The notes beneath the pieces were generated by a model that was not told the DNA's origin, did no database searches, and saw only the letters and a program-made list of their open reading frames with translations. A stretch of 14,725 nucleotides of DNA from an uncultured Ignavibacteria bacterium (GTDB lineage Bacteria > Bacteroidota > Ignavibacteria > Tepidaquicellales > Tepidaquicellaceae), in the NCBI GenBank assembly GCA_937974175.1, contig CALJIG010000116.1:1-14725 (forward strand), written 5' to 3'. Shown here piece by piece: positions 1 through 6,702 of the stretch. Every line of letters starts with the position of its first letter. Position 1 is the first letter of the stretch. Made by a program: the position numbers and the translations under genes.

Positions 1-55
1 AAATAAAATTTAATTAAAAATTAATCTATTTAGAAAAAAATAACGTATTAAAACT

Positions 56-244
56 ATGAGCATAAACATTTATAAAAATTGGGACCCTTCTAAAGGAGAC
101 TACGTAGATGAAAATCTTGAGTTTGAAAGAGAGCAAAGAAAAAAGCATAAAATTAAACAAAAAGTTCAATTAGTTTTATTTTCAGTTATCTTTTTAGGTC
201 TTATCATTTTTTCATTATATTACGCTTATAAAATAAGAAAATGA
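56..244 (+). CDS. Small single-pass membrane protein, unknown function
   Basis: A 62-residue protein that I do not recognise. Residues 1-38 are highly charged and hydrophilic, with a K/E/R/Q-rich stretch around 20-38. A single hydrophobic segment follows at about 39-58 (starting near VQLVLFSVIF), with a short basic tail ending KIRK. This suggests a small inner-membrane protein with a cytosolic N-terminal part; the topology is inferred. It ends in TGA and lies 83 bases upstream of the transketolase C-subunit gene. The first 55 bases of the window are A/T-rich with no clear promoter or ribosome binding site. Codon use looks coding, and the charge pattern followed by a membrane segment makes a chance ORF unlikely, but no family supports it. 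Confidence 0.6.
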   Translation: MSINIYKNWDPSKGDYVDENLEFEREQRKKHKIKQKVQLVLFSVIFLGLIIFSLYYAYKIRK

Positions 245-266
245 TACATGGGGCATTTTTATTTGA

Positions 267-298
267 TTTGAAATGCATGTATTATTAAAGTATTTTTG
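267..298 (+). promoter_or_regulatory. Bacteroidota-type promoter for the transketolase subunit gene
   Basis: TTG at 268-270 (-33 element) is followed after 20 bases by TATTTTTG at 291-298. The latter is a perfect match to the Bacteroidota primary sigma factor -7 consensus TAnnTTTG. Transcription would start near 305, giving a leader of about 23 bases before the ATG at 328. A 7-bp inverted repeat (TAAAGTA at 286-292, TACTTTA at 299-305) lies over the -7 element and the predicted start site, so it could be an operator or simply chance in AT-rich DNA. Confidence 0.6.
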
Positions 299-327
299 TA
301 CTTTATTAATATTCCAATCTAATCAAA

Positions 328-1281
328 ATGTCCTTTAACATTGATAACCCTGAATTAAAAGAAACAAGACAGGGCTTTGCAGATGCACTTATGGTTCTCG
401 GAAAAGAGAATCCTAATATTGTAGTTTTAGGCGGCGACGTATCGGGCTCAGTAAAAACAAATATTTTCCGCGATGCATTTCCTGACCGTTTCTTTTCAGT
501 CGGTATAGCTGAACAAGACATGATGGGAACAGCAGCGGGTCTTGCACTAACAGGCAAAATTCCTTTTGCTTCCACTTACGGCGAGTTTGCCACCGGCAGA
601 CCGTTCGACCAAATCAGACAATCAATTGCTTACAGTCAAATGAATGTAAAGATTTGCGCTTCACACTGCGGTATATCCGTAGGACCTGACGGCGCAACTC
701 ATCAGTCACTTGAAGATGTCGGAATTATGAGAATACTTCCACACATGACAGTTGTAACTCCTTGCGATTATAATCAAACATACAGAGCAGTTTTAGAATG
801 CGCTAAGTATGATAAACCATTCTATATAAGATTTTACAGAGATAAGACTCCTAACTATACAGATATGAACGCTCCATTTGAATTCGGTAAAGCGGACACT
901 TTAATAGACGGTAATGATGTTACACTTATAGCTAATGGTCTTTTAGTATGGGAAGCTCTTATTGCATCAGAGGAACTCAAAAAAGAGGGAATCAGCGCTA
1001 GAGTTGTGAACATGCATACAATAAAACCTATTGATGTGGATACAATTGTAAAATGTGCCGAAGAAACAGGATTGGTAATTACTTGTGAAGACCATCAGAA
1101 AAATTGCGGTCTCTACGGAGCAGTTGCTGAAGTTTTATCATTACACAGGCCGACACAAATGGATTATGTTGCAGTCGAAGATACATTTGGTGAAAGCGGA
1201 ACCATGGAACAACTAATGAGCAAATATAAAATAGACAGGCACGAAATTATCCGTAAAGTTAAAAAACATTTAAAGAAATAA
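328..1281 (+). CDS. Transketolase, C-terminal subunit (split transketolase)
   Basis: This 317-residue protein corresponds to the pyrimidine-binding plus C-terminal domains of transketolase. It would act with a separate thiamine-diphosphate-binding N-terminal subunit to move two-carbon ketol units in the non-oxidative pentose phosphate pathway. Visible landmarks are GIAEQDM (59-65), whose Glu62 is the conserved cofactor-activating glutamate; GPDGATHQ (119-126), with the substrate-contacting His125; and the C-terminal domain from about 190 with HTIKPID. Full transketolases run to about 650 residues, so this is the C half of a naturally split enzyme and not a truncation: it starts with a clean ATG and its own promoter. 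The N-terminal subunit gene is not in the window and is expected upstream. A transketolase-like DXPS-related enzyme is a less likely alternative. Confidence 0.93.
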   Translation: MSFNIDNPELKETRQGFADALMVLGKENPNIVVLGGDVSGSVKTNIFRDAFPDRFFSVGIAEQDMMGTAAGLALTGKIPFASTYGEFATGRPFDQIRQSIAYSQMNVKICASHCGISVGPDGATHQSLEDVGIMRILPHMTVVTPCDYNQTYRAVLECAKYDKPFYIRFYRDKTPNYTDMNAPFEFGKADTLIDGNDVTLIANGLLVWEALIASEELKKEGISARVVNMHTIKPIDVDTIVKCAEETGLVITCEDHQKNCGLYGAVAEVLSLHRPTQMDYVAVEDTFGESGTMEQLMSKYKIDRHEIIRKVKKHLKK

Positions 1282-1318
1282 TCCGTACATTAAAAATATT
1301 TATTAACTAAAAAGAAGA

Positions 1319-2548
1319 ATGCGAAGTAATACATTAACAAGCCCCGCTCTTAATCAAATGTCAAAAACAAAAATATTTTTAATCTCATCACTGGCAATTC
1401 TTGTTCTAACAAGCGGAGTAATTCTTGGCAAGATATTTTTTTCCGGGAAATCTCCTGATAACAATGTAAGATTAGTTTCAAATACTGAGAGACAAGATAA
1501 CCAGAAAATTAGTGAATCACGTCAGACTGCAATTACACGCGCAGTCAGTAAAGTATCACCTTGTATCGTCGGAATAAATGTTGAAGAAGTAAGGGAGATA
1601 CAGGATCCGTTCGCAAACTTTTGGGGAAATGATCCTTTCTTCAGACAGTTCTTTGGTGACAGAGGACAGCAAGGACCTCAAAAACAAATTGTAAGAGGAC
1701 TTGGTTCAGGATACATTATTTCTTCAGACGGTTACATTCTAACAAATGACCACGTTGCAGGTAATGCTACAAAGATATCTGTTACACTAACTACAGGTGA
1801 AACTGTTTCAGCTAAGCTGATTGGTTCTGACCCGAATACTGATGTTGCATTAATAAAAATAGATAAAGGAAATCTTCCTTATTTACCGTTAGGAAATTCA
1901 GATGATGTAATAATCGGTGAATGGGTGATTGCTCTTGGTAATCCGTTCGGACTTTTTGAAATTAATGACCAGCCGACAGTAACAGTCGGTGTTGTAAGCG
2001 CTACAAAAATGAAAGTAGCAGCTGATAACAGAAGGGCATATAAAGATATGATACAAACTGATGCTTCCATTAACTCAGGTAACTCAGGCGGACCATTAGT
2101 AAATGTTGACGGCGAAGTGATAGGAATGAATACAATAATTTATACAGGCGGAAATGGTGCAAGCGGCAGTATCGGTGTAGGGTTTGCAATATCTATCAAT
2201 CGTGTAAGAAAAATAATGGAAGAGTTAAAATCCAGCGGTAAGATAGAAAGAAATTTCAATGTTGGATTTAACATTCAGGGAATTGATGAAAGAATCGCAA
2301 AGTACTATAACCTTGATGATACAAAAGGAGTAATAGTTAATCAGGTTGCTAAAGGCGGAGCAGCAGATGATGCAGGATTGAAAACCGAAGATGTTATCAT
2401 TCAGGCAAACGGCGAACCAATTAGAAACGAGCAGGATATACTGGCAGTTGTAAATGATTTAAGAGTCGGTGAAACATTAAAGCTAAAAGTATTGAGAAGT
2501 AAATCCGAAAAAGAAATAGAAATAAAATTAACAGCTGAAAAGAAATAA
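1319..2548 (+). CDS. HtrA/DegP-family periplasmic serine protease with one PDZ domain
   Basis: A 409-residue trypsin-like protease that should degrade or refold damaged envelope proteins. A hydrophobic segment at about 19-40 acts as signal peptide or N-terminal anchor; it is preceded by a second possible start, Met14, which would give a more typical signal sequence. The protease domain covers about 70-305 with the full triad: His145 in TNDHVAG, Asp175 in NTDVALIKI and Ser256 in NSGNSGGPL. A Phe-rich loop (DPFANFWGNDPFFRQFFG, from residue 96) resembles the regulatory LA loop region of HtrA proteins. A single PDZ domain spans about 318-405, so the architecture is DegS/HtrA-like and not the two-PDZ DegP form. 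The gene is 37 bases after the transketolase subunit and 11 bases before the DUF433 gene, so it may be co-transcribed. Confidence 0.93.
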   Translation: MRSNTLTSPALNQMSKTKIFLISSLAILVLTSGVILGKIFFSGKSPDNNVRLVSNTERQDNQKISESRQTAITRAVSKVSPCIVGINVEEVREIQDPFANFWGNDPFFRQFFGDRGQQGPQKQIVRGLGSGYIISSDGYILTNDHVAGNATKISVTLTTGETVSAKLIGSDPNTDVALIKIDKGNLPYLPLGNSDDVIIGEWVIALGNPFGLFEINDQPTVTVGVVSATKMKVAADNRRAYKDMIQTDASINSGNSGGPLVNVDGEVIGMNTIIYTGGNGASGSIGVGFAISINRVRKIMEELKSSGKIERNFNVGFNIQGIDERIAKYYNLDDTKGVIVNQVAKGGAADDAGLKTEDVIIQANGEPIRNEQDILAVVNDLRVGETLKLKVLRSKSEKEIEIKLTAEKK

Positions 2549-2559
2549 ATTTCCGGATA

Positions 2560-2781
2560 ATGGATTATCAAAATTATATAAGCATAAATTCAGAAATCAG
2601 ATTTGGGAAACCTTGTATTACAGGTACAAGGATTTCAGTGTATGATATTTTAGGCTGGCTTGCTTCAGGAATGTCGAATAAAGATATAATTAACGATTTT
2701 CCACAAATAAAAGAAGAACATATTTCTGCCTCCTTAAATTACGCGGCTGATAATGAAAGAAGAGTAAAATATGTTGTATGA
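2560..2781 (+). CDS. DUF433 family protein, probable antitoxin of a DUF433/DUF5615 pair
   Basis: A 73-residue protein with the DUF433 pattern almost from end to end: GKPCITGTRISVYDILGWLASG (split here as GKPCITGTRI at 16-25 and SVYDILGWLASG at 26-37), then the D-I-x-x-D-F-P helix and ASLNYAADNE at 57-66. DUF433 proteins are small helix-turn-helix-like proteins, commonly encoded just upstream of DUF5615 PIN-like proteins and regarded as VapB-type antitoxins. The stop codon TGA (2779-2781) overlaps the ATG of the partner gene (2778-2780) in an ATGA junction, the usual sign of translational coupling. The partner is broken here (see 2778-3116), so this copy probably has no active toxin to neutralise. 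The antitoxin role comes from the family and its context; nothing in this sequence tests it. Confidence 0.88.
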   Translation: MDYQNYISINSEIRFGKPCITGTRISVYDILGWLASGMSNKDIINDFPQIKEEHISASLNYAADNERRVKYVV

Positions 2782-3116
2782 AATTATTATTTGATGCGAA
2801 TATTTCATACAGAGTATGAAAAGAAATTCAAAGTTCTTTCCCGGGTTCAGTTCATGTAAATTCAGTAATATTAAAAGATACAAGAGATATCTCGATTTGG
2901 AATTATGCCAAACAAAATGATTTCACAATCGTAACATTCGACGAAGATTTTAATGAACTGAGTACTTTAAAAGGGTATCCTCCTAAAATTATTTGGTTAA
3001 GATGCGGTAATACCTCTACTCAGAATATTGCTGAAAAGCTGAAATCTAATTACAATTTAGTAATAGCTTTTTTAAATGAGGATTCTGAAGAACAAGGCTG
3101 CTTAGAAATTTACTAG
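2778..3116 (+). pseudogene. DUF5615 PIN-like protein (toxin-like), interrupted by in-frame TGA
   Basis: Read through one stop, this frame encodes 112 residues typical of DUF5615, a PIN-like nuclease-fold family paired with DUF433. It starts MKLLFDANISYRV, then TGA at codon 14 (2817-2819), and continues cleanly to TAG at 3114-3116. The acidic residues expected for a PIN-like active site remain: Asp6, Asp37 and Asp55/Asp57 in VTFDEDF. The family motifs PGSVHV, IWNYAK, PPKIIWLRCGN and ST-Q-IAE are also intact. No in-frame ATG, GTG or TTG follows the stop, so re-initiation of a nearly full product is unlikely. One substitution (for example TGG to TGA) would explain the damage. No other lesion is visible, so the event is recent or it is a sequencing error. 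TGA is a genuine stop elsewhere in the window. Confidence 0.85.
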
Positions 3117-3136
3117 GAAAAGTTATTTATCAATTT

Positions 3137-3162
3137 AATCCCACTTATGTGGGATTTTTTTT
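3137..3162 (+). terminator. Rho-independent terminator after the DUF433/DUF5615 block
   Basis: A perfect 8-bp stem (AATCCCAC at 3137-3144, GTGGGATT at 3149-3156) with a TTAT loop is followed by an uninterrupted T run to 3162. It lies 20 bases after the broken toxin-like gene and just before the ATG at 3169, so it separates this transcription unit from the next. Confidence 0.85.
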
Positions 3163-3168
3163 ATCCTT

Positions 3169-3555
3169 ATGGAAAAAAAGACTATAAATAGTTTTATATC
3201 CACCCTTCCGGAAGAGGAAAAGAAAATGACGCTTCGATTGAGAGAAATTATTCTCGAAACCAATCCTTCCTTTGAAGAAAAATTTGCATACGGAGTTCCA
3301 TATTATTATCTGAACAAAAGAGTTTGTTTTGTGTGGCCTACATCTGTACCGCGCAGCGGCTTTAAATCGGGAGTAATATTCGGAATTTCAAACGGAGTTA
3401 TTTTAAAAAAGAAATTTGATATAATTTCATGCGGAAGCTGCAAAGTAATCGGTTGGATTCAATATCATAAACTAAAGGAAATAAAACCTAGAATAGTAAA
3501 AGAAATTCTGACCGAAGCAATAATCTTTCGGGAAATGCAAAACCTAAATTTTTAA
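3169..3555 (+). CDS. DUF1801 (YdhG-like) domain protein
   Basis: A 128-residue cytosolic protein with no signal peptide or membrane segment. It fits the DUF1801 family: an N-terminal helix pair (FISTLPEEEKKMTLRLREII, 9-28), the characteristic E-E-K-F-A-Y-G-V-P-Y segment at 36-45, then a beta core with the hydrophobic VIFGISNGV (69-77) and a C-terminal helix with many Lys and Glu. The family fold resembles a frataxin-like alpha/beta sandwich, and its biochemical role is not established. It carries two close cysteines (CGSC, 88-91), a possible metal or redox pair; this is only an inference. It begins 6 bases after a terminator T run and is 9 bases upstream of the PLP enzyme gene, suggesting one transcript. 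Confidence 0.75.
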   Translation: MEKKTINSFISTLPEEEKKMTLRLREIILETNPSFEEKFAYGVPYYYLNKRVCFVWPTSVPRSGFKSGVIFGISNGVILKKKFDIISCGSCKVIGWIQYHKLKEIKPRIVKEILTEAIIFREMQNLNF

Positions 3556-3564
3556 TTTCTTATA

Positions 3565-4731
3565 ATGAAAAATCTTGATACAGTTGTAATCCACTCCGGT
3601 GATGAGTTCAATATTACCGGAGCAGTTGTGCCCCCTGTGTGGCAATCAGTTAATTATAAAACAAAGGACCTGCTCACGATGGCAAAAATCTCTGTGGAAG
3701 ATAGACCTTTGGGATTTTATGCCAGATATTCCACACCTACATTGAAACAGCTTTCACGTGTATGTGCAGATTTAGAAAAGACAGAAGATTCGGTAATCTT
3801 TGGTTCCGGGATGGCTGCGATAAGCTCTGCTATTGCATGCACTCTGAAATCAGGAGATCACATAGTAGCTCAAAGTAATTTATATGCAACTACCATAAAA
3901 TATCTACGCGATGTTCTACCGCAATTCGGAATAACAACAACATTTGTTGACCAGACAAGTAACAAAGCTTTCGAGAAAGCAATTAAGAAGAATACAAAAT
4001 TGATATATGTTGAAACACCTTCTAATCCTTTAATGAAAATTACTGATCTGGAATTTATCGGGAAGCTTTGCAAAAAGAAAAAATTAATATCTTTAATTGA
4101 TAATACTTTTGCTTCACCTATAAATCAGAATCCGGCAGACTTTGGAATTGATGTAATTATTCACAGCGCAACAAAATATCTTGGCGGGCACAGCGATGTT
4201 CTTGCCGGGGTAGTTTGCGGTACAAAAAACTTTATTTACAAATGTTGGGATTACGGTCATGTTATCGGCCATGTTCTGGCACCGAACGATGCTTCGTTAT
4301 TGCTGAGAAGTATAAAAACACTTCCTTTAAGAGTCAAAAAACAAAATGAAAATGCTTTGCTTATTGCTCAGTATCTTGAAGAACATATTAAAGTAAAAAG
4401 AGTATATCATCCGGGATTAATTTCTCACGAGCAATATGGGTTAGCATCTTCACAAATGCGAGGTTTTGGCGGTTGTTTTAGTTTTGAACTGGACTGCACT
4501 TATAAAAAAGCCGTTCATTTTGTTGAATCGTTAAAGCTATGCAAATTAGCAGTGAGCTTAGGGGGTGTTGAAACAGTCGTAACACTTCCAGCAGCGCAAT
4601 GGAAACCATTTTATACTGCAAAGCAGCTTTCTGCCACAGGAATTTCAGAATCTTTGATAAGACTGGCAGTAGGAATAGAGAATTATGAAGATATTATAAG
4701 GGATTTAGAACGCGGATTTAAGAAGTTATAA
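3565..4731 (+). CDS. Cys/Met-metabolism PLP-dependent enzyme (cystathionine gamma-synthase/lyase family)
   Basis: This 388-residue fold-type I PLP enzyme has the length usual for the Cys/Met metabolism family. Visible features are the substrate/PLP loop near YARYSTPT (52-59), the phosphate-binding GSGMAAI (80-86), the stacking Tyr107 in NLYATT, Asp179 in LIDNTFASP, which binds the pyridine nitrogen, and the Schiff-base lysine Lys204 in HSATKYLGGHSD (200-211). These define the family but do not separate cystathionine gamma-synthase, cystathionine gamma- or beta-lyase, and methionine gamma-lyase. The neighbouring gene (DUF1801) gives no pathway clue. It ends before a strong bidirectional terminator. 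No specific gene symbol is justified. Confidence 0.9.
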   Translation: MKNLDTVVIHSGDEFNITGAVVPPVWQSVNYKTKDLLTMAKISVEDRPLGFYARYSTPTLKQLSRVCADLEKTEDSVIFGSGMAAISSAIACTLKSGDHIVAQSNLYATTIKYLRDVLPQFGITTTFVDQTSNKAFEKAIKKNTKLIYVETPSNPLMKITDLEFIGKLCKKKKLISLIDNTFASPINQNPADFGIDVIIHSATKYLGGHSDVLAGVVCGTKNFIYKCWDYGHVIGHVLAPNDASLLLRSIKTLPLRVKKQNENALLIAQYLEEHIKVKRVYHPGLISHEQYGLASSQMRGFGGCFSFELDCTYKKAVHFVESLKLCKLAVSLGGVETVVTLPAAQWKPFYTAKQLSATGISESLIRLAVGIENYEDIIRDLERGFKKL

Positions 4732-4753
4732 TTTTTAGGAGCTATATTGCAAC

Positions 4754-4783
4754 AAAAAAGGCGGATATTAATCCGCCTTTTTT
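4754..4783. terminator. Bidirectional rho-independent terminator between converging genes
   Basis: A perfect 13-bp palindrome (AAAAAAGGCGGAT at 4754-4766, ATCCGCCTTTTTT at 4771-4783) with a 4-base ATTA loop. The A run on one arm and the T run on the other make it work on both strands. It serves the + strand PLP enzyme gene ending at 4731 and the - strand secreted-protein gene ending at 4808. Confidence 0.92.
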
Positions 4784-4807
4784 ATAATAACGCTTTAGTA
4801 TTAAAAA

Positions 4808-5173
4808 TTACTTTGTTGCTACATAAGAAAATGTACCATCACCATTGATTTGCAAAGTAATTAATTTGCAAGCATCAACACCGGAGAATGTAATATGTCC
4901 ACCGGCACCGTCTGTAATTTTCATATCGAACATGCAAGATGTTCCGTAATCTGCAGGGATATTTACTGTAACGGTAGAGCCGTTTAAGAATAAATCGTTT
5001 GGCAATATATCACTACCCCAATTAGCTGTTTCAGCCGGGGTTACAAAAACGTCTACAAGGTCAACGCCGGTATTGTTAATAACGTCAAAAGTTAACGCTT
5101 GTGCTGATGAATCTTTTGGGCCGAGGAATGATAATCCCGCAGCAAGAACAAAAAGAAAAAGTAATTTTTTCAT
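4808..5173 (-). CDS. Small secreted protein of an uncharacterised envelope family
   Basis: A 121-residue protein with a clear Sec signal peptide: MKKLLFLFVLAAGLSFL, then probable cleavage after SSA near residue 24. The mature part of about 97 residues looks all-beta: FDVINNTGVDLVDVFVTP, then a D/N/G-rich stretch, VTVNIP, and CMFDMKITD. It has two cysteines (Cys80 and Cys102) that could form a disulfide in the periplasm. The layout 'N-N-T-G ... V-x-V-T-P ... W-G ... D-x-L ... C-x-F/W-D-x-K' resembles a group of small secreted proteins I have met in many Gram-negative genomes with no known function. That likeness is from memory and unverified. Its own promoter is predicted in the gap upstream, so it is probably monocistronic. 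Confidence 0.8.
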   Translation of the reverse strand: MKKLLFLFVLAAGLSFLGPKDSSAQALTFDVINNTGVDLVDVFVTPAETANWGSDILPNDLFLNGSTVTVNIPADYGTSCMFDMKITDGAGGHITFSGVDACKLITLQINGDGTFSYVATK

Positions 5174-5218
5174 TTGAGAGAATGGTTTAATTTGGTTGTA
5201 AAATAGTTAAAAATAAGT

Positions 5219-5247
5219 AAAATATAAAATGATTTACTTATGCACAA
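5219..5247 (-). promoter_or_regulatory. Candidate promoter of the small secreted protein gene
   Basis: Read on the - strand, TTG (5247-5245) is followed after 18 bases by TATATTTT (5226-5219). That is seven of eight positions of the Bacteroidota -7 consensus TAnnTTTG, counting the two free positions. The leader to the ATG at 5173 would be about 35-40 bases. The AT-rich background makes a chance match possible. Confidence 0.4.
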
Positions 5248-5292
5248 ATAGTAAACTCCAACCGGGTAGAATAAGTTCCCGAAGTAAATTTT

Positions 5293-6594
5293 TTATCTCA
5301 GGAAAGGCGGGTCTTTCCAATCCCACATTCTTTCAGGGTGCTTATCAACATCCTCAGGGGTTCCATTCCACTCTACCCATATTCGGGAGCTTAATGCTCC
5401 TTTTGTATGTATAAAGAAGCTGACCAGAAGCAATACTGCGAATATAAAATTCAGGATTTTTTTATTCTTGAAAAATTCCGGATACAGGAAAAACGGAATA
5501 ATAAAAAATATTAATATTGGCAGTGTATCAGAAATATATCGGGGTCCATAAGACCATCCGTCCCACCATTTTGTTACCAATGAAATTGCAATATAATATA
5601 AAACAAAAATTAAGAGCAAGGAGAAGTCCAGCTTTGAGAACTCTTTCCGTTTAACTTTTATATAAATACCTATTGCAGAAAAAATCAGAATAGGGGAGAA
5701 TATGAGTAATCCTTTTCCGGGACTGATTAAATTTCCCGCCAATGCTTCGAAGAAATTCGGAAAGCCGGAGCCCGATAGAATATTTACGTAATATTGATAA
5801 TAAGGTGAAAATATAGTTCCGTAGATAGAATAATTCAGAACAAAAAAGAAAGCAAAGACAGTTAAACCCGAAAAGAAATATGCAGAGGCAAATTTTTTGT
5901 TCGTGAGAATGAAGTATAGTAAAATTCCACCGAAGAATATTAAACCTGTAGGACGAATTATAAATGAAAATGCGAGTATAAATCCGAGTGTAACAACATT
6001 CTTAATGCTTATGTCTTTCTTTGTTAAAAAGTAAATCGCAATAAGAATGCAAAGCATTAAAGGTCCATGCATCCATAAAGCTCGGCCTGCTACAGACCAT
6101 AATGATGTGCAAAACGCAAAAACAAATGTAATGAGTAAAGATTGATTAGCATTGAGAAATCTTCTTACAACAACAAACATTAGCGAAGCGCAAATTGCTG
6201 CTATAAGAGATGCAATGAAATACTCAACAACATGATAATAATTTGTAACATTTATCAGTGTAAACCCTTTTTCCTGAAGCTTAGTTTTAAGATCGGGATT
6301 TATAATCAACGCAAGCTCAAACACATATTCCCCTACAAATACAAAAGGCAAAGCAATAATGGAAACACCAATTGGAAAAAGATTGTAGACGTGTTCTGTG
6401 CCTTTCCATATACCGTAATTTTCTTTTCTCTCAATGATGTCTTTGTATTCATCTAAATCCAGATTCCTTTCATAAATCATACTGTATGCAGTATGGATGG
6501 ACCATCTGGAATCCCAGGCAGTAATATTTGTATTAAAAATATTAGCCGAGAATACGACGAAGAAAATTATATAGAAAAGTTTTTTATTAGACAC
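5293..6594 (-). CDS. Multi-pass membrane protein, probable GT-C-type glycosyltransferase
   Basis: A 433-residue integral membrane protein with about 10-11 hydrophobic segments: the first at 6-24, then about 76-95, 125-143, 152-168, 176-190, 198-230, 238-258, 296-312, 324-341, 356-371 and 379-396. The layout resembles GT39/PMT-like GT-C proteins: an acidic residue in the first external loop (TAWDSRW, Asp28), later SPGKGLLIFSP (291-301), WWDGWSYGPRY (343-353), and a C-terminal segment containing MWDWKDPPFLR. Such enzymes move sugars from polyprenyl phosphate carriers to periplasmic acceptors; the substrate here cannot be read from the sequence. The start is GTG at 6594-6592. An in-frame TAA lies just upstream and no ATG falls between them, so GTG is the best choice. 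It is transcribed divergently from the FAD oxidase operon. Confidence 0.7.
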   Translation of the reverse strand: MSNKKLFYIIFFVVFSANIFNTNITAWDSRWSIHTAYSMIYERNLDLDEYKDIIERKENYGIWKGTEHVYNLFPIGVSIIALPFVFVGEYVFELALIINPDLKTKLQEKGFTLINVTNYYHVVEYFIASLIAAICASLMFVVVRRFLNANQSLLITFVFAFCTSLWSVAGRALWMHGPLMLCILIAIYFLTKKDISIKNVVTLGFILAFSFIIRPTGLIFFGGILLYFILTNKKFASAYFFSGLTVFAFFFVLNYSIYGTIFSPYYQYYVNILSGSGFPNFFEALAGNLISPGKGLLIFSPILIFSAIGIYIKVKRKEFSKLDFSLLLIFVLYYIAISLVTKWWDGWSYGPRYISDTLPILIFFIIPFFLYPEFFKNKKILNFIFAVLLLVSFFIHTKGALSSRIWVEWNGTPEDVDKHPERMWDWKDPPFLR

Positions 6595-6702
6595 GATGAA
6601 ATGAAATTACTTTTATAAGTTGAAAATAAAAACCCAATTAATACTAAATATATGAAAGTATTTTTAACCTAAAATTTTCTTTTTAATTCGGTATTTTTAA
6701 AC

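Noticed and set aside
2817..2819. TGA read as Trp (recoding) in the DUF5615 frame
   Set aside because: TGA ends several intact genes in this window (at 244, 2781, 8103 and 13948) and Trp is encoded by TGG throughout, so a variant code is not supported.
5229..5414. A 61-residue + strand ORF across the end of the membrane protein gene
   Set aside because: It overlaps the conserved C-terminal coding part of the - strand gene and the promoter region of the secreted-protein gene, and has no family features.
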